From an uncultured Bacteroidales bacterium (lineage in GTDB: Bacteria > Bacteroidota > Bacteroidia > Bacteroidales > UBA932): 64,000 bases of DNA. Shown piece after piece: positions 23,139-34,105 of the stretch. Within the stretch, counting starts at the first letter, position 1. Each line of letters starts with the position of its first letter. Location of the stretch: assembly GCA_900316795.1 (NCBI GenBank), contig ONEF01000011.1, forward strand, positions 1-64,000, written 5' to 3'. The notes beneath the pieces were generated by a model. It did not search any database. It had not been told where the DNA came from and saw only the letters and a program-made list of their open reading frames with translations. The translations under genes and the position numbers were made by a program.

Positions 23139-23996
23139 CTAGATAAGTTTCTTTTGAATAACTCCTTCACTGAGATCTTGAATATTGTATAAGTTTTCCA
23201 GAACATCAAAGGTTTCCTTTAAATTGTTGCGAGCAGAACCCCATCCATGACCATCGGTAATCCATACAAACTTGAAGTATGAAAGGTCTTTAGTTTCTAA
23301 TGCTAGTGTCTTATAACTACGTGCTGTTTCATTCAGTTTGGAACCACCGCTGGTGTAGAAGTTGGTCTCAATGCCGTAAATCATATTAGGCCTCTTGATG
23401 ACGAAATCAAATCGTTTTTCAGTACCGCCTTCATTGGAAATGCAGGAAAGGTCTATGCCCCACTTTTGTTCTATCTCATGGATGTACATTTCTTTAAAGT
23501 AAGTATTACCTTTCTCCAGTCCAGCCTTAACTAGATATCTTTCTACCAGGTCTTCCATCACGTGACCGCCACGATTCTTACGAGCATTTGAATCCAGTCC
23601 CGTTTCAACGCCAGTAACATAATCAACTAGGTTATGGATGTGCCTTTGTTGCATTAAGTCGAACAACCCAGTTTCACGCATGAATACAACATATTCCTCG
23701 ATTTCGTAATTAGCCCGATTAAAACTCCATACTCGTTCTCCGTCAAAGTCTACTGTTAATATATCTGATTCGCGTTTTGCCAGTAGAATGGGAATACACT
23801 TCAGAATTTCAGGATAGCGCTTGAACAGAGCTACGAATTCCTTCTCAATGTTTTCGCAACCAATCAATGAGTTTAAGATATTAAGCTCCACCTTGATTGA
23901 CTCCACATTTTTGTAGACTTTCTCGAAGTCCGTGTAATAATTATAGCCTGCTATGGAGGATCGGAATCCTGCCAGCCATGTTAGAAAATTTCTCAT
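23139..23996 (-). CDS. Type II restriction endonuclease, DpnII type
   Basis: A 285-residue protein matching the DpnII/MboI nuclease family, which cuts unmethylated GATC. Family marks are 'NARKNRGGHVMEDLVE' (about 138-153), 'KRFDFVI' (near 200) and 'YGIETNFYTSGGSKLNE' (about 211-227), the PD-(D/E)xK-like active region. It lies between two methylases with gaps of 2 and 5 bases, so the three are one operon. Without the methylases it would be toxic. It looks intact. Confidence 0.9.
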   Translation of the reverse strand: MRNFLTWLAGFRSSIAGYNYYTDFEKVYKNVESIKVELNILNSLIGCENIEKEFVALFKRYPEILKCIPILLAKRESDILTVDFDGERVWSFNRANYEIEEYVVFMRETGLFDLMQQRHIHNLVDYVTGVETGLDSNARKNRGGHVMEDLVERYLVKAGLEKGNTYFKEMYIHEIEQKWGIDLSCISNEGGTEKRFDFVIKRPNMIYGIETNFYTSGGSKLNETARSYKTLALETKDLSYFKFVWITDGHGWGSARNNLKETFDVLENLYNIQDLSEGVIQKKLI

Positions 23997-23998
23997 AT

Positions 23999-24910
23999 TT
24001 AGGCATTAACTACGTTAGAAATCATCAATTCAGAAATAGCTCCACGTCCTGAAGCATCTGAGTTAATCATTCTGGCGGCAGAAACCCTCTTAATGACAAA
24101 ATCCTTATATATATTGTCGAAAAAGTTTTCTTTGGGATTCACATCCTTTGGATCAGAATTGCTAGCCACGAATAAAGCCTTCTTTTTACTTATATGATCG
24201 CAAAAATCTCTAAGACGAAGTTGCTCCTTATCATCGAAACCTTCTTTAGAGTATGAAGTAAAAGAGGATGTTTCGGTTATGGGTTTATATGGCGGGTCAA
24301 AGTAGAATAATGTGTTAGGACCAGCATAGCAGCCGGTTTCGGCAAAGTCTCCACAGAGAATCTCTACCCGCTGCAAAACTTTTGAGCAAGCCCGCAGGTT
24401 ATAAGAATCGCAAATACGAGGATTAGCATACTTGCCGTGAGGAACATTGAATTCACCTTTGGAATTGACTCTATAAAGACCGTTAAAACACGTTCGGTTG
24501 AGGAAAATGAACAACGCTGCGGTTTCGACTGGAGTAGTTTGTTTTGTATTAAAAAGGGCTCTTTTATTCAAGAAATAGACTTTGCGATCTTCTGCGTCCT
24601 TAGGAATATACTCGTCTTGTATACGAGAGAGCTCTGTGATGAGGCCTTCTACGTTTTCTTTTATGATGCGGTAAGTGCAGATAAGTTCTGGGTTGATGTC
24701 GTTGATGACAGCCCTTTCAATGTTGGAATATGCCTGAAGAATCCAGAACATTACAGCTCCTCCCCCCACAAAAGGCTCTACATACGTAATATGCTGATTC
24801 ATTGCAAAATCGCGTGGTAGTGATTTGCGAACTTCGTCAAGCAACTGTGTCTTCCCTCCAACCCATTTGATGAATGGCCGAGCTTGTGTCATGTCTTCAA
24901 ACATTCTCAT
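23999..24910 (-). CDS. dam: Dam-type adenine methylase, M1.DpnII (DpnM)
   Basis: A 303-residue alpha-class N6-adenine methyltransferase (D12 family) that modifies GATC. SAM motif WVGGK (16-20), 'YVEPFVGGGAV' (43-53), catalytic DPPY at 205-208 (FYFDPPYKP). It is the first gene of the operon, so the methylase is made before the nuclease. A TATTTTTG -7 box on the minus strand (24928-24935) with CAAA at 24954-24957 (TTTG) forms its promoter. Confidence 0.92.
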   Translation of the reverse strand: MRMFEDMTQARPFIKWVGGKTQLLDEVRKSLPRDFAMNQHITYVEPFVGGGAVMFWILQAYSNIERAVINDINPELICTYRIIKENVEGLITELSRIQDEYIPKDAEDRKVYFLNKRALFNTKQTTPVETAALFIFLNRTCFNGLYRVNSKGEFNVPHGKYANPRICDSYNLRACSKVLQRVEILCGDFAETGCYAGPNTLFYFDPPYKPITETSSFTSYSKEGFDDKEQLRLRDFCDHISKKKALFVASNSDPKDVNPKENFFDNIYKDFVIKRVSAARMINSDASGRGAISELMISNVVNA

Positions 24911-24927
24911 AAAATCACATATTTTTA

Positions 24928-24957
24928 CAAAAATACAAAAAGAAAAGATCGGTCAAA
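24928..24957 (-). promoter_or_regulatory. Promoter of the DpnII operon
   Basis: On the minus strand: TTTG (24954-24957), an 18-base spacer, TATTTTTG (24928-24935). The spacer is one base shorter than usual. Confidence 0.5.
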
Positions 24958-24989
24958 ATATGACGATGTACTTTTATTAAAAATCTTTG

Positions 24990-25041
24990 TAAAAAGGCAA
25001 TAATTCACCTAAGCGCACTAGATGTGCGCCTTTTGCCAATA
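24990..25041 (-). terminator. Compound terminator after the DUF3298 genes
   Basis: Inner hairpin GCGCAC-TAGAT-GTGCGC (25013-25029) within an outer stem GGCAA/TTGCC. On the minus strand a T-run follows. It closes the long operon coming from 33.9 kb and insulates the R-M island. Confidence 0.5.
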
Positions 25042-25071
25042 AATTGTAAACCTGTATTTTACCCCAATTAA

Positions 25072-25929
25072 TTATTTCAGCAGGTCGGCTGCTGATGGGG
25101 TGAGGTACTTCTCGATTTCGGCGTAAGGAACAACGAATTCTGGAGCGCCGGCAGCGTATGATGCAATCTCGTATTCCTGGTAGTTGAACTGAAGGCCGTC
25201 CTTGACAAAGCAAGGAGAGTGGGTCGGCTGATCGACAGAGTATTTTGTAACCTTGTTCTCCCAGGTGTATTCGTAGAGCATTTCTTCATCGCTGATCTCC
25301 CAGTATTTCATGAGGCCCTTCCTGATGATATTGTCAAGACCTTCGTTGCCGATGTCGCTGAGGGTGAGAAAGTTTGTCATAATCTTCCCGTCAGACTTTC
25401 TGAAGGTGACTCCGTAGCGGGTTATGCCGCCGTGGGCTCCGCCAAGGTACTGGTCAAGAAGATAAGTGTAGGTTACGCACTTGTCGTTTTCAAACTCCTT
25501 CTTGATGTGGATGTCGAAGCTCAGTGCCGGAGCAGGGAAATCGTCTGTAGCTTCAAAGCGTTCTTTGTAGGATTCTCCGTAGAACTTGGTCAAGGCGTCG
25601 GCATCGTCCATGTTGCCGGCATAGATTTTCTTGTACTCGTTCAGGAAGTCAAGGTGCTCTTTGATCCAGTCTCTTACGGCATTGACGGAAACAATGTTCT
25701 TGCCTGTCTCCTTTGGCCAGTCGATGTCCAGTGAGACCACAATCTGTGTGCTGTCCTGGTCTTCATACTTCTCTGTGAGGGTGAGCCAGAACATCTCTTC
25801 GCAGTCGTACTTGGCGTTTTCGGTGAGGAACTCTCCGGTTGCAAAAGGATCGCTGGAAGAAGAGTTCTTGCAACCGGCAATGGCTGCTGCAATGGTCAGC
25901 GCGGCAATAATTGATAATGTCTTTTTCAT
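25072..25929 (-). CDS. DUF3298 lipoprotein (copy A)
   Basis: A 285-residue predicted lipoprotein (lipobox IAGC near residue 19). An N-terminal DUF4163-like part is followed by a DUF3298 domain ('YLLDQYLGGAHGGITRYGVTFRKSDG' region, about 160-185). DUF3298 proteins include RsiV-like surface lysozyme-binding anti-sigma proteins. No sigma factor is linked here, so the role is unknown. It is a paralogue of the next gene: both share the GGAH/P and FRKSDGR/K landmarks and a matching C-terminal 'LTPAAADLVK'-type end. It is the last gene of the minus-strand run. Confidence 0.8.
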   Translation of the reverse strand: MKKTLSIIAALTIAAAIAGCKNSSSSDPFATGEFLTENAKYDCEEMFWLTLTEKYEDQDSTQIVVSLDIDWPKETGKNIVSVNAVRDWIKEHLDFLNEYKKIYAGNMDDADALTKFYGESYKERFEATDDFPAPALSFDIHIKKEFENDKCVTYTYLLDQYLGGAHGGITRYGVTFRKSDGKIMTNFLTLSDIGNEGLDNIIRKGLMKYWEISDEEMLYEYTWENKVTKYSVDQPTHSPCFVKDGLQFNYQEYEIASYAAGAPEFVVPYAEIEKYLTPSAADLLK

Positions 25930-25960
25930 ATCTGTAACAGTTTTTTGTTCAACGATTGTT

Positions 25961-26842
25961 TTATTTCACCAGATCCGCGGCGGCAGGGGTGAGAAAGCCC
26001 TTCACCTTTTCGTAAGGAAGTGTGAACGAAGGCATTCCGAAAGCGTATGCTGTAATCTCGTACTGCTGGTAAACGAATTCTATGCCAGTTTGGCTGAACC
26101 ACGGGCCGTATTTAGGAAGGGCAACCATCGTTTCAGTGATTTTTTCATTGGTAAATTCGTGGAAGAGCTGATCATCGTCTATCTTTTCGTCAACACCTTC
26201 GCTGAAATATGAGCACAGGCTTTCAACTATCAGCGAGTCCAGCTTATTGCGGTTATCCCAGTCAGGAGAAAACATGTCGTTGCCGAACATTCTTCCGTCG
26301 GATTTCCTGAAAGTTGCGCCGTATGCAGTCTGGGAAGGATGGGCTCCACCCATAAACTCGTATACAGTGAACATCCAGGTAACGCACTTGTCATTCTCGT
26401 AATATTTGCTTGCGGTAATGTCTATGCTCCTGTGGCCGTTGATGATAGGAGCCTCAATGTCTTTTTCAATGGTTTGCAGCAAATCTTTTCCGTAGAAATC
26501 AGCGATGGCCTGTGCATCGTCCAGATTGCCGGCAAAAAAAACGTTGCTTAACTGGTTGTTAAAGGAAATCTGCTCGCTTACCCATTCCCTGACCCTGTGC
26601 GCCAATACGGAATTGCCTTCTGGAAGATCCAGCTCCAGGGAAATTGAAATGTGGACGGAATCATCGTCGTTCTTGTACTCAGAATCAGCCGGAGGTTCAG
26701 GAGAAACTCTGGCATCGTAATAATGGTATTCGTATTTCTTTACGGTAACGTCACCGGAAAAGAATCCGGAAGCCTGCTCCTTGCAAGAATAAAGAGCTGC
26801 AATCATCAAAAGGGCGGAAACTGCAAGTAAAACCTTTTTCAT
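25961..26842 (-). CDS. DUF3298 lipoprotein (copy B)
   Basis: A 293-residue predicted lipoprotein (lipobox LYSC near residue 20) with the same two-part layout as copy A: 'EFMGGAHPSQTAYGATFRKSDG' region near 170 and 'LTPAAADLVK' at the end. Tandem paralogues 31 bases apart indicate a local duplication with strong later divergence. It starts 9 bases after the esterase gene ends, so the three envelope genes are cotranscribed. Confidence 0.8.
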   Translation of the reverse strand: MKKVLLAVSALLMIAALYSCKEQASGFFSGDVTVKKYEYHYYDARVSPEPPADSEYKNDDDSVHISISLELDLPEGNSVLAHRVREWVSEQISFNNQLSNVFFAGNLDDAQAIADFYGKDLLQTIEKDIEAPIINGHRSIDITASKYYENDKCVTWMFTVYEFMGGAHPSQTAYGATFRKSDGRMFGNDMFSPDWDNRNKLDSLIVESLCSYFSEGVDEKIDDDQLFHEFTNEKITETMVALPKYGPWFSQTGIEFVYQQYEITAYAFGMPSFTLPYEKVKGFLTPAAADLVK

Positions 26843-26851
26843 TGTCTATGA

Positions 26852-28069
<1,218 letters not shown>

Positions 28070-28100
28070 CTATGGGACTTTGCCTGTTTCTCAAAGGGTT

Positions 28101-29972
28101 TTAGAGTAGAGGGAAGGTTTTCTCCAGACCTATGCTGTGGGAACCCTTGATAAGTATGGCTTTGTTTTTCAGCGGATTGTCCTCCAGCCACCGGTTCAGG
28201 GTTTCAGTATCTTTGAAAAGCTGTATATCTGTCTTTCCCCTAGATACCCGGATGCACTCAGCGTTCTTGTCGTAAAGGTCTTTGTAAGCTTTGGCGAACT
28301 CTTCTCCCACGAGCAGCAGTTTTTCGGGAAGAATCTTCAGGGCGATGTCCAGGATGTTGCGGTGTTCTTTCTGGGATTCACCTCCCAGCTCCCTCATATC
28401 GCCGAGCAGCATTACTTTACTCATCTTGCGGCTGGAGAGCTGAAGGGTGGCGAAGCTTTCCAGGGAAGCTTTCATGCTGGTCGGGTTGGCGTTGTAGGTG
28501 TCTTTTATGAGGACATTGTGCCTGGTCTTGGTCATCTGGGAACGGTTGTTTGAAGGAGTGTAGAGCGATATGGCCTTCACGGCTTCAGAGGTAGGAACGG
28601 CAAAGTAGGTTCCTATGCAGATGGCTGCCAGAATGTTGTCCGCATTGTAACTTCCAATCAGGTTGGTCTTTATCTTGACCATCTTTCCGCTGTGGCTTCC
28701 GGACGGATCTGCGATTTCCAGTTTGAGGAAAGGGTCTTTGTCTGTAGGAGGAATAAGCTTTGCGCTGTTGCTTGTGATGCCGTAAGGCACGATCTGCATT
28801 TCCGGCCTCTGCGATGCCATTTTGACCAGCAGTGGATTGTCCGTGTTCAGGAAAGCGATCTTGTGATGCTCCTGGAGGTTGTCATAGAGTTTTCCCTTGG
28901 CTTTCATCACTCCTTCCAGAGAACCGAATCCTTGCAGGTGAGCTTTGCCTATGCTTGTGATAAGCCCGAAGGACGGGCAGACCAGAGAGGCAAGGGTGGC
29001 TATGTCTTCAGGATGAGAGGCTCCCATTTCCACTACGGCCACCTCCGTGTCCTTGTCTATCCTGAGCAGGGTGAGCGGAACTCCGATGTCGTTGTTGAGG
29101 TTGCCCTCTGTGGCTACTACCTTGTATCTTGTTGAAAGCACTGCGTTTATAAGCTCCTTTGTAGTGGTTTTTCCGTTGGTTCCGGTGAGTCCCACTACAG
29201 GAATCTTGAACTGGAGCCTGTGATGGCGGGCCAGCTGCTGGAGGGTCCTCAGGCAGTTGTCAACTACTATCACTTTCTTTGGGAACTGTTTCTTGGCGGG
29301 AGCCGCCTTCTGCTTGTTGTCGGATATGACGTATGCGGCTCCGCCTTCAAGGGCTTGGAGGAGGAAGTCGTTCCCGTCAAAGTTTTCTCCCTTAAGGGCC
29401 AGGAACAGGCAGCCTTCCTTGATCTTGCGGGTATCCGTACATAGCCCCGAGGTCTTTTGGTAGAGGGCATACAGCTTGAACATGTCAGGTTTGCCGTCTT
29501 TGCCGCAGATTTTGGAGGCGGAAATGTTGTTGGCATTCACTCCAAGTCCTGTAGAACCGAATCCTCCCTCGCCTCGGAGAGTTTCGGAAAGTTTCTCCAC
29601 TTGCTGCCACTGGATCTGGGAATATTTTGCAATGACCATCTGGGCTATCCTTTCTCCAGGCTTGATGACAAACGTCTCCTTTGAGAGATTGACCAGTATC
29701 ACTTTTATTTCTCCGCGATAGTCTGCGTCTATGGTGCCCGGGGCGTTTGCCACGGTCACTCCGAACTTGGCTGCCAGTCCGCTTCTTGGACGGATCTGGG
29801 CTTCATATCCTTGGGGGAGTTCTATGAACAGGCCGGTCGGAACGATGGCTCTTTCCAGGGAGTGGAGTTCTATCGGGTTTTCTATATTTGCGTTGAGGTC
29901 CATTCCGGCTGAGAGTGCGGTGGCGTACTTCGGCAGCGGGTAGGGGGATTGGTTGACGATCTTAACTATCAT
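28101..29972 (-). CDS. murF: Fused dUTPase-MurF protein
   Basis: A 623-residue single frame with two complete enzymes. Residues 1-142 are dUTPase with all five motifs: AGMDLNA (22-28), RPRSGLA (61-67), [11 protein letters not shown] (79-89), RIAQMV (108-113) and [10 protein letters not shown] (133-142). After a linker of about 20 residues, MurF runs from about 164 to 623, with the ATP loop [11 protein letters not shown] (261-271) and a normal central and C-terminal ligase domain. The first part hydrolyses dUTP; the second adds D-Ala-D-Ala to UDP-MurNAc-tripeptide. Met164 (ATG at 29483) could permit separate MurF initiation. No frameshift is visible. Confidence 0.9.
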   Translation of the reverse strand: MIVKIVNQSPYPLPKYATALSAGMDLNANIENPIELHSLERAIVPTGLFIELPQGYEAQIRPRSGLAAKFGVTVANAPGTIDADYRGEIKVILVNLSKETFVIKPGERIAQMVIAKYSQIQWQQVEKLSETLRGEGGFGSTGLGVNANNISASKICGKDGKPDMFKLYALYQKTSGLCTDTRKIKEGCLFLALKGENFDGNDFLLQALEGGAAYVISDNKQKAAPAKKQFPKKVIVVDNCLRTLQQLARHHRLQFKIPVVGLTGTNGKTTTKELINAVLSTRYKVVATEGNLNNDIGVPLTLLRIDKDTEVAVVEMGASHPEDIATLASLVCPSFGLITSIGKAHLQGFGSLEGVMKAKGKLYDNLQEHHKIAFLNTDNPLLVKMASQRPEMQIVPYGITSNSAKLIPPTDKDPFLKLEIADPSGSHSGKMVKIKTNLIGSYNADNILAAICIGTYFAVPTSEAVKAISLYTPSNNRSQMTKTRHNVLIKDTYNANPTSMKASLESFATLQLSSRKMSKVMLLGDMRELGGESQKEHRNILDIALKILPEKLLLVGEEFAKAYKDLYDKNAECIRVSRGKTDIQLFKDTETLNRWLEDNPLKNKAILIKGSHSIGLEKTFPLL

Positions 29973-29985
29973 TGTCTAAAGTGTT

Positions 29986-31551
29986 TTATCTCTTTCTGAG
30001 GGAGGTGAGTATATGGGTTTTCTTTTGCAGGAAAACCAGGAACACTCCCAGAAGGATGGTGTTTACAGTCAGTTTGGCAATCAGCATCGGGGTGTCCTGG
30101 AGAGTGGCGCTCCTGCCGGTGATCTTTTCAAGGCCGAACTGGAGTCCGACGGCTATCAGGTAAAGGGCCACTCCCACGGCTATGTATGAAAGGATGCTCT
30201 TCCACTTGTAGGGTATCGGGTAATATTTCTGTCCGAGGTAAGCGCTCAGCAGAAGCATCGCAAGGCAGCTTGCAAGATGTACCCATACTGAAGCCCAGTA
30301 AGAGAACAGCGGCATGAAGATCAGGTTCCCCACTATTGTCACTCCCAGGCCGAGCAGTGTGATGATTATGGCGTACTTGGTCTGACCGCTGAGTTTATAC
30401 CACATCGATACGTTGAACAGCATTCCAAGTATCATGTATGCAATGAGCATGACCGGAACAGTTCCCAGGGCGCTCCGGAAATCTTTTCCCAGAATAAGTC
30501 CGATGATGTCCATGTAGAAGACAATGCCCAGGAATATGAGCATGCAGAATGCCACGAAATACTCCATTACTTTTGCATACAGTTCATTGGAGCCTTTCTC
30601 CTTGTATCTTGAGAAGAAGAAAGGTTCTGCCGCGTACCTGAACATCTGTATGAACAGGTTCATTATCACAGCCAGTTTGATGGCGGCCTGATAGACTCCC
30701 AGGTCGGCCTTCCAGCCTTCTCCGGTGATGCCGTCATCCACAAGGAAACGGAACAGGAATCTGTCCGCGCTCTCGTTTATTATGCCCGGCAGGTTGGCTA
30801 TCATAAGAGGGATTGAATATATCATCATCCTCTTCCACAGCATCTTGTCAAACTTGAAACGTATCTTCAGAAGGTCCGGGATGAACAATATGAAACACAG
30901 CACGCAGCTGAGGAATACAGCAAAGATGATATAGGAGAAGTGTATCTGCTCAGGGATGAAAGCGGTCAGGAAGTTCCCGGGATGAGAGGCCATATACTTT
31001 GGCACCACGAAGAACAGCAGCAGGTTGAATCCCAGTTCGCTGACGATTTTAATAGACTTGAAAACAGCAAACTTCAAGGCTTTCTGCTGGTATCTGAGCC
31101 TTGCGAAAAGAATTGCCGTGATGGCATCCAGCGCCAGGATTCCGCCTACATATACAATCATAGTGGAATATCCCGGATAACCCATCGCTGAGGAAATGTT
31201 CCCTGAAAAGAGCCAGCATCCTGCAAAGAAGAAAATTGCAAGAGTGGTCACTGTCGAGAGGGCGGTGGCGAACACGGTGTGCGGATTGTCGGTTTTTTCT
31301 CCTGTGTCAGCGCCGCTTTCCGAGGTGGTGCCCCTGGAGGCGAACTTGAAGCATCCGGTTTCCAGACCTAATACCAGGACTACCTGGAAAACAGCTATGT
31401 ATGACATTATCTCCGCATAGGAGCCATAGCCTTCAGTGGTGAGGATCCTGGTATAGATGGGAACAAAGAAGAAGTTTATTATCCTGGCCAGTATAGTGCT
31501 CAGTCCGTATATGGCGGTTTCGCCCGCTAGTTTTTTCAGAGGATTAGCCAT
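29986..31551 (-). CDS. Polysaccharide flippase (Wzx/MATE-like)
   Basis: A 521-residue integral membrane protein with about 12-14 hydrophobic segments, of the oligosaccharide flippase family: N-terminal 'LAGETAIYGLSTILARIINFFFVPIYTRILT' region and the 'GYGSYAEIMSY' loop are typical. It should flip lipid-linked sugar units across the inner membrane for a surface polysaccharide. It lies 1 base after the patatin gene and 13 before dut-murF, in a run of envelope genes. The substrate is unknown. Confidence 0.88.
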   Translation of the reverse strand: MANPLKKLAGETAIYGLSTILARIINFFFVPIYTRILTTEGYGSYAEIMSYIAVFQVVLVLGLETGCFKFASRGTTSESGADTGEKTDNPHTVFATALSTVTTLAIFFFAGCWLFSGNISSAMGYPGYSTMIVYVGGILALDAITAILFARLRYQQKALKFAVFKSIKIVSELGFNLLLFFVVPKYMASHPGNFLTAFIPEQIHFSYIIFAVFLSCVLCFILFIPDLLKIRFKFDKMLWKRMMIYSIPLMIANLPGIINESADRFLFRFLVDDGITGEGWKADLGVYQAAIKLAVIMNLFIQMFRYAAEPFFFSRYKEKGSNELYAKVMEYFVAFCMLIFLGIVFYMDIIGLILGKDFRSALGTVPVMLIAYMILGMLFNVSMWYKLSGQTKYAIIITLLGLGVTIVGNLIFMPLFSYWASVWVHLASCLAMLLLSAYLGQKYYPIPYKWKSILSYIAVGVALYLIAVGLQFGLEKITGRSATLQDTPMLIAKLTVNTILLGVFLVFLQKKTHILTSLRKR

Positions 31552-31552
31552 A

Positions 31553-33943
31553 TCAGTCTTCCATAGATTTCTTGTTGAAAATAAGCAGCCCGATGTTTAT
31601 CTGTGGATACCACTTGTATTCTCCGTGGCTGTAATAGGTTGTGGACAGTGATACCGGACCGATCGGACTCTGCCAGACCAGTGCGGCGTTTGCAACCCAA
31701 TGTCCATTAGGCAGCTTGTCTGAATAGGTGTAGCTCCAGCCGTCTGCTCCTTTGATGATCTGGCGGTACGGCTGGAAATAGGCGGCGGTGGTATGCAGGT
31801 AGAGCTTGTCCATGAAGCGCACTACGGGGTGCAGACCGGCTCCGGCATAGGTGTTGGCCCTGTAGTCTTCCATCAGAAGTGTGGTGCTGTGTGGCACCGG
31901 CTGGTATGCCGGTATGGACATTATGTTGCTGTAGTAGTTGCTGAATTTGCCTTTCTTGGAGACGAAGATGTCTGCACTCACGCCTAATGAAAAGTATTTT
32001 CCCGCCTCCATATACCTGATTCCCTGGAGGCTCAGCGATGGTATCCATTGCTTGAGGCTTTTGACAACGCTTGCCGTGGGGTTTGTGGATCCCGGACTGT
32101 ACTTTTCATTGTAGAAAGTGTATCTGCTCCTTACGGACCAGAACACTCCTGAGGTAGGATAAAGATTGTAGTTGAGAGTATTTTTCCTTAGGGTTATCTT
32201 TCCTCCTGCAAAGAAAGTGTTCACCTTGTCCGGAGTGTCTGAAGACAGGTACTCTTCCGTCAGGTAGAAGTCCTGGTATGTTCTTCCTATGTCAAACCCG
32301 CCGATTGCCAGGGAGTTCTTCCTCAGAGACAAAGGAGTGGCGAGCCCGAACCTTCCGAAAAACTCCTTGAACTGTATGTTTTGTGGCAGCTTGTTGGCCC
32401 TGAGTATGTTCTGGTTGCCGTTGTAGTAGTCGTACTGATGGGCGGTGATATTAGCAAAATAATAGGCCAGAGGCTTGACGCCGATGTCGTGGCGGAACAT
32501 GACGGCAGATCCTCTGTAGTATTTCCCGGCGTTCAGATTGGCTTTCAGCCTCCACGGATTCATTCCGGCATGGATATAGTCTATGCCCAGAAATATCTGG
32601 TTGAGGGAAGATGATGATATGTTGCCTCCCAAGCTGAGTTTTACCGGATGGTTTTTTGTGGCTCTGATATTAAGCGTGAACAGGGAATCCTCCACACTGG
32701 CCTTTCCGCAAGAGTCAAGAAGCAGAGACGGGTAGAAGTTGTTTACCACACCGCTGTGGATTACCCGGTAATATCCTCTCTTGAGCTGCTCTATCCCAAA
32801 GTTCTCCCGTCGGTCTTCTCTTAAGGTCCTCCTGACGAATCTGGTAGCTTGGAGGGGGAGGTCGCCGCTTACGGACACGTCATGGTTGAACCGGGCAGGC
32901 TTCAACCTGCTTTTGAAGGAGTTTCTCTTTTCCAAAATGTCTTCCCGCGATATTCTTCTTCCGGTCCGCTCCTTGATCTGGTTTATATGTTCCGATGCAA
33001 GGTCGTAGCCCATCTTGACAATCTCGTCAATGGATTCAAACTGCATTATGCCGAACCTGTCGTAATCTCCGTGAAGGATAATCCCGATTGAATCCGGCAT
33101 GTTGTAGTCTGTGTTCCCTATCATCAGCCCCAGAAGCAGAGAACCGGCATTGTCTTCATCCATATTGTAGTTGCCCGGGGTACACACGGCACCGATAATG
33201 AAGTCCGGGTGATATATGTCCAGCATTTCTTTCCATGGAAAATTGTTATATACCCCGCCGTCGTACAGAAGCTTTTCGTTCTCGGTTATTGGCTTGAATA
33301 TAAGTGGTATAGACATAGAAGCCCTTACGGACTTTCCAAGATATCCCTTCCTTTCTATGACCTGTTTGCGGTTGTTTACATCTGCGCTTATGCAGAAGAA
33401 AGGAACCATCAGGCTGTCGTAGTCATATCCGCAGGCTCTGGAGGCCGGAGCCATAAGTTCCATCACAGCCAAGTCCATCGGATAGGATGAAATGATAGAG
33501 GTCGGCAGGGCCAGCTGGAAGCGTTTGACGGTGTCTCCGGTCATGTTCCTGATTGGGCCAAGATTGATGCTTGCCATTGCGGCGTCAGGCTCTTGCTTGT
33601 AGAAGAATTCTGCATAGGGAACTTCAGACTTGCCCTTGGACCATGCGGAGAACTGCGGAGACTTGATCAGCTCGATCATCTCATCTGGAGTGTAGCCCAT
33701 TGCATACAGTCCGCCTATGATGGCTCCCATAGAGGTACCGCAAATGTAGTCAATAGGGATGTCGTTTTCTTCCAGAGCCTTGATGATACCTATGTGGGAC
33801 AATCCCTTGGCTCCGCCCCCGCTGAGGACAAGACCTACGCCGCCTCTTTTGGCAGCCTTCCGCTCCAGCCTCAAAGAATCCTGGGCAAAGGAAATCTCCG
33901 CTGCCAACGCCATAAGCAATATGAGAACCCACCGTCTTGCCAT
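31553..33943 (-). CDS. Patatin-like phospholipase with outer-membrane barrel
   Basis: A 796-residue exported protein: signal peptide ending near SFAQ (residue 21), a patatin domain (about 35-235) with oxyanion loop SGGGAKG (41-47), nucleophile Ser71 (GTSMG) and Asp229 (DGG), then a POTRA-like region and a C-terminal surface-antigen beta-barrel (about 430-796). This two-part design matches PlpD-type autotransporters and the Bacteroidota patatin-BamA-like proteins. It probably acts on lipids at the outer membrane. It leads a run of closely spaced minus-strand genes. The -7 box is only 7 bases before its ATG. Confidence 0.9.
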   Translation of the reverse strand: MARRWVLILLMALAAEISFAQDSLRLERKAAKRGGVGLVLSGGGAKGLSHIGIIKALEENDIPIDYICGTSMGAIIGGLYAMGYTPDEMIELIKSPQFSAWSKGKSEVPYAEFFYKQEPDAAMASINLGPIRNMTGDTVKRFQLALPTSIISSYPMDLAVMELMAPASRACGYDYDSLMVPFFCISADVNNRKQVIERKGYLGKSVRASMSIPLIFKPITENEKLLYDGGVYNNFPWKEMLDIYHPDFIIGAVCTPGNYNMDEDNAGSLLLGLMIGNTDYNMPDSIGIILHGDYDRFGIMQFESIDEIVKMGYDLASEHINQIKERTGRRISREDILEKRNSFKSRLKPARFNHDVSVSGDLPLQATRFVRRTLREDRRENFGIEQLKRGYYRVIHSGVVNNFYPSLLLDSCGKASVEDSLFTLNIRATKNHPVKLSLGGNISSSSLNQIFLGIDYIHAGMNPWRLKANLNAGKYYRGSAVMFRHDIGVKPLAYYFANITAHQYDYYNGNQNILRANKLPQNIQFKEFFGRFGLATPLSLRKNSLAIGGFDIGRTYQDFYLTEEYLSSDTPDKVNTFFAGGKITLRKNTLNYNLYPTSGVFWSVRSRYTFYNEKYSPGSTNPTASVVKSLKQWIPSLSLQGIRYMEAGKYFSLGVSADIFVSKKGKFSNYYSNIMSIPAYQPVPHSTTLLMEDYRANTYAGAGLHPVVRFMDKLYLHTTAAYFQPYRQIIKGADGWSYTYSDKLPNGHWVANAALVWQSPIGPVSLSTTYYSHGEYKWYPQINIGLLIFNKKSMED

Positions 33944-33950
33944 ATTTTGC

Positions 33951-33958
33951 CAAAGTTA
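33951..33958 (-). promoter_or_regulatory. -7 box of patatin operon, nearly leaderless
   Basis: The minus strand reads TAACTTTG, 7 bases before the ATG at 33943. The transcript start would be at, or within a few bases of, the start codon. Confidence 0.5.
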
Positions 33959-34011
33959 ATCAATATCTCTGACTATTGGAACCTGATAAACCCAGAATGG
34001 ATAAAAAGAAG

Positions 34012-34019
34012 TATATTTG
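34012..34019 (+). promoter_or_regulatory. -7 box of the cyclophilin gene
   Basis: TATATTTG lies about 85 bases before the preferred start at 34106. Confidence 0.45.
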
Positions 34020-34105
34020 TGAAGGAGATTTGGCAATAGATTAAAATGTACATTAGAAATTTGAAAGTGTTTGTTTCCCTTAATAATTGTTTTATCAAAA
34101 GATTT

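Noticed and set aside
24990-25041. Recombination border (att site) of the R-M island
   Set aside because: I found no matching direct repeat at the other border near 21350-21400; the hairpin is better read as a terminator.
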